Positions 1-7,856 are shown, numbered from the stretch's first letter. The stretch is 16,443 nucleotides of DNA from CAYJPV01 sp964396055 (GCA_964396055.1 CAYNDV010000107.1:1-16443); one strand, 5' to 3'. Program-made: numbers and translations. Notes: a model not told the origin generated them from the letters alone.

Positions 1-208
1 GGTGGGCCGACGGGCACACGCCGCAGATGCGCTGCGTGATGCGCGGCATCTCCTCGGCGGCGCGGCCGATGCAGAACCGCTCGAACCCGCGCAGTTCCGG
101 GATCTGGAGGTAGGCGTTCGACACCTCGCCGCGATCGTCGAGGAAGATCTCGATCTTGCCGTGGCCTTCGAGGCGGGTGATCGGGTCGATGGTGATGCGC
201 TGGCTCAT
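1..208 (-). CDS. mvhA: [NiFe] hydrogenase large subunit, group 3c-like (MvhA), N-terminal part only
   Basis: This is the catalytic [NiFe] subunit, which splits or forms H2. Only the first 69 codons lie in the window and the gene runs off the left edge. The translation starts MSQRITIDPITRLEGHGKIE, the standard start of the family, and contains the L1 nickel-ligand motif RICGVCPSAH near residue 60, whose two cysteines bind the Ni-Fe site. The C-terminal L2 motif (DPCxxCxxH) would be to the left, so completeness cannot be judged. The start ATG overlaps the mvhG stop as ATGA, which implies coupled translation, and GGAG lies about 8 nt upstream. With no Tat signal on the small subunit and mvhD adjacent, the enzyme should be cytoplasmic and Hdr-linked. 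The large-subunit identity is certain; the exact group is inferred from context. Confidence 0.93.
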   Translation of the reverse strand, partial: MSQRITIDPITRLEGHGKIEIFLDDRGEVSNAYLQIPELRGFERFCIGRAAEEMPRITQRICGVCPSAH

Positions 209-1182
209 ACGGGCGCTCCAACTTTCCGCCGATGGAGGAGAGAGGTCGGCAGCGAGAACCGGTAGAAGGTGCCCACCGGGTCGGGGATCTGGTCGAGCAG
301 CTTGTCGATGGCGGCCTCGTCCTTCGGCGCGAGGACCGAGGCGAAGGCCGACAGGAACTTCGCGCCCTGGTCGAAGACGCCGTCCATGGGCCCCATGCAG
401 CCGCGGCACGGCATGTTCCCCTCGATGCACCGGTTGCCGCAGCCGCCGCGGGTGGCCGGCCCCAGGCACACGAAGCCCTGGGCCAGGAAGCACAGCTCCG
501 GATCGGCGAGATGGGTGGCCGGGCGCTTAATCTCGGTGATCTCGAGCTTCTCCGGCTTCGTCTCCTTGCGGGGGCAGTCGTCGCAGCATGCCTTGTCGGG
601 CGCGAGCACGGCGCCCTTCGGGGGCAGGGTGCCGGCCAGGATGGCGGCGATGGCGTCCCAGATCAGCGGGACCGGCGGCGCGCAGCCCGGCAGGTAGTAG
701 TCGACGTCGATCACCTGGTTCAGGGCCTTCACGGAGTCCCAGAACTCCGGCAGGTGGAGGGTGACGCCTTCGTACGGCGACGAGGTCAGCGGGACGACGG
801 TGTTGGCGTGGTCCACCGAGTCGACGTCGCGGTACACCGTCTGGAAGACCTCGGCCTTCGTGTTCAGGTTCGCGAGGCCCGGAATGCCGCCGAGGTGGGC
901 GCAGGATCCGAACGCCACGACGACGTTGGCCTTCTTGCGCAGCAGGTGCACCCATTCCTCCTGCTCCGACATCCGGACGCCGCCGTTGATGAACGCGACG
1001 GCGATCGACTTGTCGGGCATGGCCTCGATGTCGGCGCGCTTGAAGTCCATCGCGCAGGGCCAGAGGACGATGTCGACGGCGTCGACCACCGCCAGGATCT
1101 TCTCCTCGAGGTCGACGACGGCCTCCTCACAGCCGCCGCACGAGGCGCACCAGTAGAACGCGACTTTCGGCTTGTCCGCCAT
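205..1182 (-). CDS. mvhG: [NiFe] hydrogenase small subunit (MvhG-like, cytoplasmic)
   Basis: This is the 325-aa electron-transfer subunit that carries the Fe-S relay from the [NiFe] site. The N-terminus has the proximal-cluster motif WCASCGGCEE at residues 11-20, followed by FGSCAHLGG and LPGCAPP, which supply the remaining proximal ligands. The C-terminal half is rich in cysteine (CCDDC, LCFLAQGFVCLGPATRGGC, CIEGNMPCRGCMGP), as in F420-non-reducing hydrogenase small subunits with medial and distal [4Fe-4S] clusters. There is no signal peptide, which excludes the periplasmic uptake groups 1 and 2. The start at 1182 is supported by AAGGAG 8 nt upstream, placed across the mvhD stop. The last codon overlaps the mvhA start. 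Its neighbour MvhD is the usual adaptor to HdrA. Confidence 0.93.
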   Translation of the reverse strand: MADKPKVAFYWCASCGGCEEAVVDLEEKILAVVDAVDIVLWPCAMDFKRADIEAMPDKSIAVAFINGGVRMSEQEEWVHLLRKKANVVVAFGSCAHLGGIPGLANLNTKAEVFQTVYRDVDSVDHANTVVPLTSSPYEGVTLHLPEFWDSVKALNQVIDVDYYLPGCAPPVPLIWDAIAAILAGTLPPKGAVLAPDKACCDDCPRKETKPEKLEITEIKRPATHLADPELCFLAQGFVCLGPATRGGCGNRCIEGNMPCRGCMGPMDGVFDQGAKFLSAFASVLAPKDEAAIDKLLDQIPDPVGTFYRFSLPTSLLHRRKVGAPV

Positions 1183-1186
1183 CGTC

Positions 1187-1606
1187 TCAGCTCCTTGCGT
1201 GGTGCCAGGGCCCGAGCGCCCGCAGCTGGTGGGTCATCTCGTTGATGACGTGCTGGACGCGGTCGCCCTCGCTCGCGGAAATCCACTCGAGGCGCACGCG
1301 CTGGTCCTCGACGCCGAACTGCTGGAGCACCCGTTTCAGCAGCCGGAAGCGGCGGAGCGCCTTGTAGTTGCCCTCCTGGTAGTGGCAGTCGCCGGGGTGG
1401 CAGCCGCCGATCAGCACGCCGTCGGCCCCCTCCTCGAGGGCCTTCAGGACGAACTGCGGGTCGACGCGGCCCGAGCACATGACCCGGATGACCGGGGCGT
1501 TGGGCTCGTAGGCGAGCCGGGCGGTGCCGGCCAGGTCCGAGGCCGTGTAGGTGCACCAGTTGCAGAAGAACGCGACAATGCGTGGTTCGTGAACGGCGGT
1601 GGCCAT
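1187..1606 (-). CDS. mvhD: Methyl-viologen-reducing hydrogenase delta subunit (MvhD)
   Basis: This 139-aa [2Fe-2S] protein is known in methanogens as the electron bridge from the [NiFe] hydrogenase to HdrA. The family signature is clear: FFCNWCTYTASDLAG at residues 13-27, VMCSGRVDP with Cys44, and GGCHPGDCHYQEGN with Cys69 and Cys74. These five cysteines include the cluster ligands. The length matches stand-alone MvhD/FrhD-type proteins (about 130-145 aa). It sits directly between the HdrA C-half chimera (33 bp upstream) and mvhG (4 bp downstream), the order expected for a subunit touching both. A purine-rich heptad repeat fills the 33-bp gap and supplies the GAGGGAG-type ribosome site ahead of the ATG at 1606. 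Confidence 0.94.
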   Translation of the reverse strand: MATAVHEPRIVAFFCNWCTYTASDLAGTARLAYEPNAPVIRVMCSGRVDPQFVLKALEEGADGVLIGGCHPGDCHYQEGNYKALRRFRLLKRVLQQFGVEDQRVRLEWISASEGDRVQHVINEMTHQLRALGPWHHARS

Positions 1607-1613
1607 GCCTTGT

Positions 1614-1641
1614 ACTCCCTCGCCTCTAGCCCCTGGCCCCT
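1614..1641 (-). repeat. Heptanucleotide tandem repeat (AGRRGCN family), 4 units
   Basis: On the minus strand the units read AGGGGCC, AGGGGCT, AGAGGCG and AGGGAGT. The array starts at the TAG stop of the hdrA C-half chimera and ends 7 nt before the mvhD start codon, so it fills most of that intergenic gap and provides purine-rich sequence in the ribosome-binding position. The same heptad type recurs at 13600-13634, 13697-13724 and 16423-16443. Units were counted by eye. Confidence 0.6.
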
Positions 1642-3388
1642 AGGCCAGAACCCCCTCGATCTCGGCCATGATCTGGGCGTCGGTGAAGTGATGCTGCTGC
1701 GCGGCGTGCGACGGGCAGGCGGCCACGCACGTGCCGCAGCCCTTGCACAGCGCCTCGTTGAGCTGCGACACGTTCTTCTGTTTGTTGAACTCGATGGCGC
1801 TGAAGGGGCACAGCGGCACGCACACCTGGCAGCCCGAACAGCGCTCCTCGTCGATCCAGGCGGTGTAGGCCTCCAGCTCCACGTGGCCCTTGTCGATGAG
1901 GGCCATGGCCTCGGCCGCCGCGGCGCCGGCCTGGGCCACGGTGTCGGGGATGTCCTTGGGCCCCTGGGCGCAGCCCGCGATGAAGACGCCGTCGGTGAAG
2001 GTGGACACCGGGGCGAGTTTCGGGTGCCGCTCCAGGAACCAGCCTTCGTTCGAGCACGACATGTTGAAAAGGCGCCGGACCTCCTGGGCGTCCCCGCGGG
2101 CCTCGAGGCCCGTCGAGAGCACCACCATGTCCACCGGGATGCGGCGGACCAGGCCGGCCAGCGTGTCCTCGGCGCGGATGACCAGCTTGCCCTGCTCCAG
2201 GGGCGTGACGGCCCAGTCGGTGACCTCGGCCACGCGCCCGCGGATGAACTCGCAGCCCTCCTCGAGCAGGTGGTTGTAGAACTCCTCGTAGCCCTTCCCG
2301 GGCGTCCGCATATCGATGTAGAAGTTGTAGAGCTTCGCCCCGCTGCGCTCGTGGATGAGGTGGGCGAGCTTGAGCGAGTACATGCAGCACACGCGCGAGC
2401 AGTACTCGTGGGTCTTCTTGTCGCGGGACCCCACGCAGTGGATGATGCCCACGCTCTCGGGCTTGCGGCCGTCCTTGAGGAGCACCTGGCCGTTGTTCGG
2501 GCCCGAGGCGTTGACCATGTGCTCGACCTGCAGCGCCGTGTAGACGTTGGGGTACTGGCCGTAGCCGTACTGCGGCGTCTTCACCGGGTCGACGGGCTGG
2601 AAGCCCGTGGCCACGATGATCGATCCGACCTTCACCTCCTCGATCCGGTCCTGCTGGCCGTGGTCGATGGCCTTGGCCTCGCACACGGTGGCGCACACCC
2701 GGCAGCCGTCGGTCTTGAAGTGGATGCACGAGTCGTGGTCGATGACCGGCTGGTGGGGCACCGCCTGCATCGTCGGGATGTAGATCGCGGTCATCGGGCC
2801 GAGGGGCAGTTCCTCGCGGATGAGGGCCGCCTCGTGGTCCATCGTGATGCAGCCCGTGGGGCAGACCTGGGCGCAGGCGCCGCACGCGATGCACTGGGCC
2901 GATTCTTCGCCGTACGGCGTGTCCACGTAGCGGGTGGTGCCGCGGTTGAAGAACCCGAGCACGTTGGCGCCGACGACGTCCGCGCAGACGCGCACGCACA
3001 GCCCGCACAGGATGCAGGTGTCGTCGCCGCGGCCGAAGCGCGGCTCGCTGATGCCGTACTCGCGGGCCAGGGTCTCGAGGACCGGCAGCTCGCCGCACCG
3101 GGCGAGCAGCCACTCCAGGATCATCTTGCGGTTGCGCCGGACCCGTGCCGTCTGGGTGAAGACCTCGATGCCGTCGGTCACCGGGTAGTTGCAGGCGGTG
3201 ACCATGCGGACGCGGCCCCGGTTGTGGACCTCCACCGTGCAGATCCGGCACACGCCGTACGGCTCGATGAGCGGGTGATGGCACAGGGTGGGAATCTTCA
3301 CCCCGACCTTCTGCGCCACCTGCAGCAGCGGCGTGCGGTCCTCGGTCTCGGTCTTGATGCCGTCAATCGTGACTGTCACGAGTTTCAT
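1640..3388 (-). CDS. hdrA: Chimera: NuoG/HydA-type ferredoxin domain fused to the C-terminal half of HdrA
   Basis: This 582-aa protein joins two families. Residues 1-80 are a NuoG/HydA-type [2Fe-2S] domain (Cys36, 47, 50, 66). Residues 80-120 match the His-Cys-cluster region of NuoG but keep only one cysteine, so that cluster is probably lost. Residues 125-180 hold two [4Fe-4S] motifs (CILCGLCVRVC, CIACGACAQVCPTGC). From about residue 200 it is HdrA from the middle of its inserted ferredoxin domain onward: IYIPTMQAVP, DHDSCIHFKTDGCRVCATVC, the IIVATGFQP flavin-domain segment, CSRVCCMYSLK, GVFIAGCAQGPKDI, then a terminal double ferredoxin (Cys517-527 and Cys548-558). There is no Rossmann GxGxxG and no H-cluster motif. 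The missing HdrA front half is the gene at 8740-9591. GGAGG precedes the ATG by 6 nt. Role inferred: the electron hub linking MvhD, NuoF and HdrBC. Confidence 0.88.
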   Translation of the reverse strand: MKLVTVTIDGIKTETEDRTPLLQVAQKVGVKIPTLCHHPLIEPYGVCRICTVEVHNRGRVRMVTACNYPVTDGIEVFTQTARVRRNRKMILEWLLARCGELPVLETLAREYGISEPRFGRGDDTCILCGLCVRVCADVVGANVLGFFNRGTTRYVDTPYGEESAQCIACGACAQVCPTGCITMDHEAALIREELPLGPMTAIYIPTMQAVPHQPVIDHDSCIHFKTDGCRVCATVCEAKAIDHGQQDRIEEVKVGSIIVATGFQPVDPVKTPQYGYGQYPNVYTALQVEHMVNASGPNNGQVLLKDGRKPESVGIIHCVGSRDKKTHEYCSRVCCMYSLKLAHLIHERSGAKLYNFYIDMRTPGKGYEEFYNHLLEEGCEFIRGRVAEVTDWAVTPLEQGKLVIRAEDTLAGLVRRIPVDMVVLSTGLEARGDAQEVRRLFNMSCSNEGWFLERHPKLAPVSTFTDGVFIAGCAQGPKDIPDTVAQAGAAAAEAMALIDKGHVELEAYTAWIDEERCSGCQVCVPLCPFSAIEFNKQKNVSQLNEALCKGCGTCVAACPSHAAQQHHFTDAQIMAEIEGVLA

Positions 3389-3416
3389 CTCGGCCTCCAG
3401 CGCCTGTCACCGGGTC

Positions 3417-5240
3417 TCAGGCCCGCACCACCGCGTCGCGCTTGCACGCGTCGAGGCACGCCCCGCACTTGATGCACAACTCGGCGTTCAGCAGGTGCGG
3501 GTACTTCACCTGGCCCGTGATCGCCCCGTTCGGGCACGCCGTCACGCACGCGTGGCAGCCGTCGCACTTCTCCTGGACGATCGCGTAGGTGACCAGGGCC
3601 TTGCACACGCCCGCCGGGCACCGGCGGTCGCGGATGTGCGCCACGTACTCGTCGCGGAAGTAGCGCAGGGTCGACAGCACCGGGTTGGGTGCCGAGGTGC
3701 CGAGGGCGCACAGGCACGTGTCCTGCATGACCGACCCCATCTCGTCGAGCAGCTCGAGGTCCGCCTCCTCGCCCTTGCCCTCGGTGATGCGGGTCAGCAC
3801 GTCCAGCGAGCACCGCAGTCCTTCCCGGCACGGCGTGCACTTGCCGCACGACTCCTCGGTGAGGAACTCGATGAAGTAGCGGGCGACGTCCACCATGCAG
3901 GTCTGGTCGTCCATGACGATCATGCCGCCCGACCCCATCATCGAGCCCGCGGCCGTGAGGCTGTCGAAGTCCACCGGCATGTCCAGCATGGCCTCCGGCA
4001 GGCAGCCGCCCGACGGGCCGCCGGTCTGCACGGCCTTGAACCGGCGGTTGTTCGGGATGCCGCCGCCGATGTCGAAGATGATCTCGCGCAGCGAGATGCC
4101 CATCGGCACCTCGATGAGGCCCGTGTTGTTCACCTTGCCGACCAGCGAGAACACCTTCGTCCCCGAGCTGCCGTCCCAGGGGTTCTCCGTCACCTCACCT
4201 GTGCCCATCGTCGCGAACCAGGTCGCGCCCCGGTTGATGATCAGCGGGACGTTGGCCCAGGTCTCGACGTTGTTCAGGTTGGTGGGCAGGTTCTTGTAGC
4301 CGTACTCGACCGTGTGGATGTACTTGGCGCGCGGCTCGCCCACCTTGCCCTCGAGAGAGGCCATCAGGGCCGTCGACTCGCCGCAGACGAAGGCGCCCGC
4401 GCCCTGCACCACCTCGATGTCGAACGAGAACTTCGTGCCGAGGATGTCGGTGCCCAGCAAGCCGTACTCGCGGGCCTGGGCCAGGGCCTTTTCGAGCCGC
4501 TCGCGCGCGATCGGGTACTCGTGGCGGATGTAGACGAAGCCGGTCCGTGCGCCCATGGCGCGGGCGCCGATCACCATGCCCTCGATCACCGCGTGCGGGT
4601 CGCTCTCGATGATGCTGCGATCCATGAACGCCCCGGGATCGCCCTCGTCGGCGTTGCACACCAGGACCGGCTCGACCCCGCGGTGGATGGCCGCCTGCCG
4701 GGCCGTCGCCCACTTGATCCCGGCGGGGAAGCCGCCGCCCCCCCGGCCCCGCAGGCCCGAGCGCTTGATCTCCTGGATGATCTGCTCCGGCGTCATCTCC
4801 GCGAGCGCCTTGCCCAGCGCCTGGTAGCCGTCGCGGGCGATGTAGTCCTCGATCTTCTCCGGGTCGATGAGGCCGCGGTTGCGCAGCACGACCAGCTTCT
4901 GCTTCGCGAAGAAGGGGATCTCACTGAGCGTCGGCACCGGCGCCTTCGCCGCCGGCGGCGTGTACATGAGTTTCGGGACGGGCCGGCCCTTCAGGAGGTG
5001 CTCCTCGACCAGCAGGGGCACGTCCTTGTCCTTCAGCCCGCAGTAGAACACGTTGTCGGGCTGGACGATGAGCACCGGGCCCTCGGCGCAGAACCCCTGG
5101 CAGCCCGTGCGGACGACCTGCACCTCCTCGGCCAGGCCGCGTTTGTGGATCTCGTGCTCGATGGCCTCGCCGAGCGGGAACGAGCCGCACGAGACGCAGC
5201 CGGTGCCGGCGCAGACCAGAACGTGGGAACGGAACGCCAT
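3417..5240 (-). CDS. nuoF: NADH-dehydrogenase-type flavoprotein subunit (NuoF/HndC/HydB-like)
   Basis: This 607-aa FMN protein is the NAD(P)(H)-reactive module. In order it has a thioredoxin-like [2Fe-2S] domain (Cys10, Cys15, Cys47, Cys51); the FMN glycine loop GLRGRGGGGFPAG (162-174); the NADH-site segment GAGAFVCGESTALMASLEG (280-298); the [4Fe-4S] motif SCGKCTPCREG (464-474) with Cys510/511; and a C-terminal double ferredoxin (CDGCHACVTACP near 559, CIKCGACLDACK near 589). This long architecture matches the bifurcating-hydrogenase subunits HydB/HndC, not Complex I NuoF, which lacks the extra ends. A longer frame extends to 5312, but ATG 5240 fits the domain and has GAGGAGG 8 nt upstream, overlapping the hndB stop as TGAGGAGG. 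The sequence cannot say whether NAD or NADP is used. Confidence 0.93.
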   Translation of the reverse strand: MAFRSHVLVCAGTGCVSCGSFPLGEAIEHEIHKRGLAEEVQVVRTGCQGFCAEGPVLIVQPDNVFYCGLKDKDVPLLVEEHLLKGRPVPKLMYTPPAAKAPVPTLSEIPFFAKQKLVVLRNRGLIDPEKIEDYIARDGYQALGKALAEMTPEQIIQEIKRSGLRGRGGGGFPAGIKWATARQAAIHRGVEPVLVCNADEGDPGAFMDRSIIESDPHAVIEGMVIGARAMGARTGFVYIRHEYPIARERLEKALAQAREYGLLGTDILGTKFSFDIEVVQGAGAFVCGESTALMASLEGKVGEPRAKYIHTVEYGYKNLPTNLNNVETWANVPLIINRGATWFATMGTGEVTENPWDGSSGTKVFSLVGKVNNTGLIEVPMGISLREIIFDIGGGIPNNRRFKAVQTGGPSGGCLPEAMLDMPVDFDSLTAAGSMMGSGGMIVMDDQTCMVDVARYFIEFLTEESCGKCTPCREGLRCSLDVLTRITEGKGEEADLELLDEMGSVMQDTCLCALGTSAPNPVLSTLRYFRDEYVAHIRDRRCPAGVCKALVTYAIVQEKCDGCHACVTACPNGAITGQVKYPHLLNAELCIKCGACLDACKRDAVVRA

Positions 5241-5253
5241 GGCGACTGCCTCC

Positions 5254-5637
5254 TCAGGCGGTGGTTTCGCAGCCCGCCCCGAGGGCGGCCGCGGTGACGA
5301 TCTCGCCGCCACAGACGTGCTGGCGCACGATCGTGGACATCAGCTCGGGGGTGAGATTCGCGTACTTGACCGGCGTGTGGCCCTTGAGCTCGACGGTGGC
5401 CATGGGCTCGCGGCTGCAGAGCCCCGCGCACCCCGAGGTGGTCACCAGCACGTCGGTGAGGCCCGCGGTCTCGACGGCCTTCAGCAGGGCCGCCATCACC
5501 TCCCGGGCCCCGGCCGCGATCCCGCACGTGCCCATGTGAACCGTGACCCGCGCCCGGGCCGTGCCCGCGCGCAGGGCGAGGGCCGGCGACGTCGCGTCGC
5601 GCATCTGTTTCAGCTCGTCGATGGTGAGTCTGGGCAT
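5254..5637 (-). CDS. hndB: HndB-like thioredoxin-fold [2Fe-2S] ferredoxin
   Basis: This 127-aa small ferredoxin is like HndB of NADP-reducing hydrogenases. It has a thioredoxin-like fold with MGTCGIAAGA (Cys38) and SGCAGLCSREP (Cys70, Cys74), the usual HndB pattern; a further Cys109 lies in HVCGGE. The VELKGHTPVKYANLTPELM segment matches the C-terminal part of the family. The position between nuoE and nuoF is the same as hndA-hndB-hndC in sulfate reducers and clostridia. It probably passes electrons between NuoE-type clusters and the FMN subunit, though its exact job is not well defined in the family. The start at 5637 has GAGGGA about 6 nt upstream, 22 bp after the nuoE stop. Confidence 0.85.
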   Translation of the reverse strand: MPRLTIDELKQMRDATSPALALRAGTARARVTVHMGTCGIAAGAREVMAALLKAVETAGLTDVLVTTSGCAGLCSREPMATVELKGHTPVKYANLTPELMSTIVRQHVCGGEIVTAAALGAGCETTA

Positions 5638-5659
5638 TGGAATCCCTCGCCGCCCGGCG

Positions 5660-6139
5660 TCAGTGGGCCTTCGGCTTGTAGTCCTTCACGTACTTGCGCA
5701 GCATCCGGGGCACGTGGCCCTGCTTCAGCTTCCCGTGGACATCGGTGTTGACCGTGACCACCGGCGCCAGGCCGCAGCACCCCAGGCAGTTCACGGTGTC
5801 GAGGCTGAAGTTCATGTCCGGCGTCGTCTCGCCGCGCGACAACCCGAGTTCGCGGCCGATTGCCTCGAGCAGCCGCGGCGCCCCCTGCACGTGGCACGCC
5901 GTGCCCATGCAGACGTGGATCCGGTGGCGGCCCACGGGCTTCAGGCTGAAGGCCCGGAAGAACGTGGCGATGCTCAGCACCTGCGACACCGGTGCCTGCA
6001 CCCGCGAGGCCACGGCCTCGATCACCTCCCGCGGGAGGTGCAGGAACTCCTCCTGGCACTCGAGCAGCATCGCGATCAGGTGCTCGCGTTTGCGCCCGTG
6101 CCGATCGACGATGTGCTCGACCCTGGTGACATCGATCAT
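5660..6139 (-). CDS. nuoE: NuoE/HndA-like thioredoxin-fold [2Fe-2S] subunit
   Basis: This 159-aa protein is homologous to Complex I NuoE and to HndA/HydC of NAD(P)-linked hydrogenases. The N-terminal helical part (CQEEFLHLPREVIEAVASRVQAPVSQV cut here to its core, residues 28-60) is typical. The cluster ligands are Cys77 and Cys82 in CMGTAC and Cys118 and Cys122 in CLGCCG, the NuoE spacing of C-x4-C and C-x3-C. A longer reading frame runs upstream through GC-rich sequence, but the start at 6139 is chosen because GGAGG lies 8 nt upstream and because it overlaps the preceding stop as ATGA. It forms the NAD(P)H module together with HndB and NuoF. Confidence 0.93.
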   Translation of the reverse strand: MIDVTRVEHIVDRHGRKREHLIAMLLECQEEFLHLPREVIEAVASRVQAPVSQVLSIATFFRAFSLKPVGRHRIHVCMGTACHVQGAPRLLEAIGRELGLSRGETTPDMNFSLDTVNCLGCCGLAPVVTVNTDVHGKLKQGHVPRMLRKYVKDYKPKAH

Positions 6140-7482
6140 GTCCGTGTCCTCCGGTTGCCGGCCGCGGCCGGCGTCACGCCTGCGGATCCAGGTCCATCGG
6201 GGCCGTCGGCGAGGCCGGCCTCGCCGCGCCGGATGACGTCGCGCAGCAGCGCCAGCCCCTCGGGACCGGCCAGTTCCGCCCCGTCGAGCGCCCGGCGCAG
6301 GTCGGCCGTCGCCAGGCTGTACTCCCGGGCCCCCCGGCGATGCGTGAACTCCAGGTCCAGGCCGGGCCGCAGCGCGGCGATGACCAGGACCGTCGTCTCC
6401 AGGTCGCCGAGGGGCGCCCGGTCCACGTGGCCGTGCCGGAACGTCGCCACCACCTCGGTGCCCTCGCCCACGTTCGACCGCACCTCGAGCCGGCCGCCGG
6501 CGGTCTCTGCCGCGTGGTGCAGCAGCGCCAGGCCGAGGCCCACGCGGCGCGTGGTGCGCGTCGTGTAGAACGGGTCGGCGGCGCGCGCGGCGGCATCCGG
6601 GTCCATCCCGCGGCCGTTGTCGAACACCCGGATCACCAGTTCGTCGTCCTCGAGCGCTTCGGTGATGTCGACCGCGATCCAGGTGGCGCCGGCCTCGACG
6701 CTGTTCTGGGCGATGTCGATCACGTGCAGGGCCAAGTCTTCCATGGGGCGCCCTCCGCCGAGCACCGCGCGGCCACCCGCGCCGCGCAGGGCCATCGCGA
6801 CCTCGGCGCCCGTCACGGCGTCGAGGCGCAGGAACGTGACGGCCCGCCCGATGGCGGACGGGGTGTGGGCGTCCGAGCCCGTCAGGACCGGCAGGCGGTG
6901 CGGCGCGCCGAAACGCTGCCGCGCGGCGTCGTAGGGCATCCGCGCGGACACCTCCAGGGCGTCCACCGGGAGGCCGGGCGGCAGGAACCCGAGCTGGCCG
7001 AACAGGCCGAACCGTTCCCGATCGACGTGGGCCGGCACTGCGGCGCCGCCGCTGCGGTGGATTTCGTGCACCGTGCGCTCGAGGCTCCAGGTGGTGGCGC
7101 CCGCCAGCTGGGACGCGTTGAAGCCGAGCACCTCGGCCGCCTCGTTCGCGATGACCTGGTCGCCGAACACAGACGGGGCGGCGAACCCGGGTAGCGCTGC
7201 TGCCACGCGCGCGTGGAGCACGCCTGCCGCCGCCGCATCGGGCAGCAGCGCTACCACGTGAACTTCTTCCTCGCTGGTGATTTCCATGCCCGGCACCGCC
7301 ACGCAGCCCGCCGCGTGCGCGGCCCGCAGCACCGCCGGCACGTTGTCCGCGGCGTTGTGGTCGCACACGACGAAGCCGTCCAGCCCGGCGCTGGCCGCGG
7401 CGCAGGCCACCGCCGCCGGGTGCATGTCGAGCTCCCCGCACGGCGACAGGCACGTGTGCACGTGCATGTCCATCGCGTACAC
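6136..7482 (-). CDS. PHP-domain phosphoesterase fused to a GHKL (histidine-kinase-like) ATPase
   Basis: The product is about 448 aa with two clear parts. Residues 5-245 are a PHP domain with a full set of metal residues: HVH (7-9), DHN (41-43), GMEIT (66-70), EVHVV (74-78), PAHVD (150-154) and GSDAH (202-206). Residues 247-350 are a GHKL ATP-binding domain with N-box DIAQNSVEAG, G1 box DNGRG (289-293) and G2 GLGLAL (315-320). No phospho-acceptor histidine domain is visible, so it is not a complete kinase. Residues 355-448 are poorly assignable. The GTG start at 7482 is preferred (GAGGGGG 11 nt upstream; homologues start close to this point); ATG 7473 is possible. ATG 6744, with GGAGGG upstream, could also yield the ATPase alone. 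Such proteins accompany HydABC/HndABCD operons; their function is unproven. Confidence 0.85.
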   Translation of the reverse strand: MYAMDMHVHTCLSPCGELDMHPAAVACAAASAGLDGFVVCDHNAADNVPAVLRAAHAAGCVAVPGMEITSEEEVHVVALLPDAAAAGVLHARVAAALPGFAAPSVFGDQVIANEAAEVLGFNASQLAGATTWSLERTVHEIHRSGGAAVPAHVDRERFGLFGQLGFLPPGLPVDALEVSARMPYDAARQRFGAPHRLPVLTGSDAHTPSAIGRAVTFLRLDAVTGAEVAMALRGAGGRAVLGGGRPMEDLALHVIDIAQNSVEAGATWIAVDITEALEDDELVIRVFDNGRGMDPDAAARAADPFYTTRTTRRVGLGLALLHHAAETAGGRLEVRSNVGEGTEVVATFRHGHVDRAPLGDLETTVLVIAALRPGLDLEFTHRRGAREYSLATADLRRALDGAELAGPEGLALLRDVIRRGEAGLADGPDGPGSAGVTPAAAGNRRTRT

Positions 7483-7484
7483 GT

Positions 7485-7856
7485 TCAGGACGTCCCCCTC
7501 CCGCGCAACCCCAGCTGATACAGGCGCCCCACGGCCTCGAAGGCCGGCAGGGGCGTCACGATCAGGACCACGCCGTGCTCGGCCGCCCGCGCCACCGTGT
7601 CGGCGTCCGGCTCCCGGCCGTGCACGATGACGATGGCGGGCACGTTCTTGAGCTGCGCCACGGCCACGGTGTTGACGTGGCGCTGCAGGGTCACCCACAC
7701 GTCGCCGTCGGCGGCGTGCGCCATGACGTCCGACAGCAGGTCGGACGCATACCCGCCGCCGACCAGCCGCCCGGCAAACCCCGTGGCCCCCAGGGCCCGC
7801 CCGTCCACGGCCCGGATCACGTCGGCGACGGCCACCGCGACGGCAGGACTAGACAT
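7485..7856 (-). CDS. Small DRTGG-domain protein
   Basis: This 123-aa protein consists of one DRTGG domain, a fold known from phosphotransacetylase N-termini and from CBS-HPP-type proteins, where it is thought to have a regulatory or ligand-binding role. Visible features are GRLVGGGYASDLLSDVMAHA near residues 29-48, the TLQRHVNTVAVAQLKNVPAIVIVHGR core (shortened here to positions 56-81) and PLPAFEAVGRLYQLGL at the end. It has no cysteines and no membrane segment. The neighbouring gene upstream carries a second DRTGG-like domain with the same IVAADLMSDVL theme, so the two are probably paralogous. GGAGGG lies 5 nt before the ATG, and the start overlaps the upstream gene by 8 bp. Stand-alone DRTGG genes are typical companions of NADH-linked hydrogenase operons. 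Confidence 0.78.
   Translation of the reverse strand: MSSPAVAVAVADVIRAVDGRALGATGFAGRLVGGGYASDLLSDVMAHAADGDVWVTLQRHVNTVAVAQLKNVPAIVIVHGREPDADTVARAAEHGVVLIVTPLPAFEAVGRLYQLGLRGRGTS

Noticed and set aside
1640..3388. [FeFe] hydrogenase (HydA/HndD) as the identity of the chimera
   Set aside because: The front domains match, but no H-cluster motif of the TSCCPxW or MPCxxKxxE type is present and the C-terminal part is clearly HdrA.
3417..5312. Longer start at 5312 for NuoF
   Set aside because: The extra 24 residues are Pro/Arg-rich, overlap the hndB coding region and lack a ribosome site, while 5240 has GAGGAGG at the right distance.
6136..7698. Longer start at 7698 for the PHP-ATPase protein
   Set aside because: The first 70 residues are low-complexity Arg/Gly/Ala sequence read from another frame of the DRTGG gene; the PHP domain begins right after the DRTGG stop.
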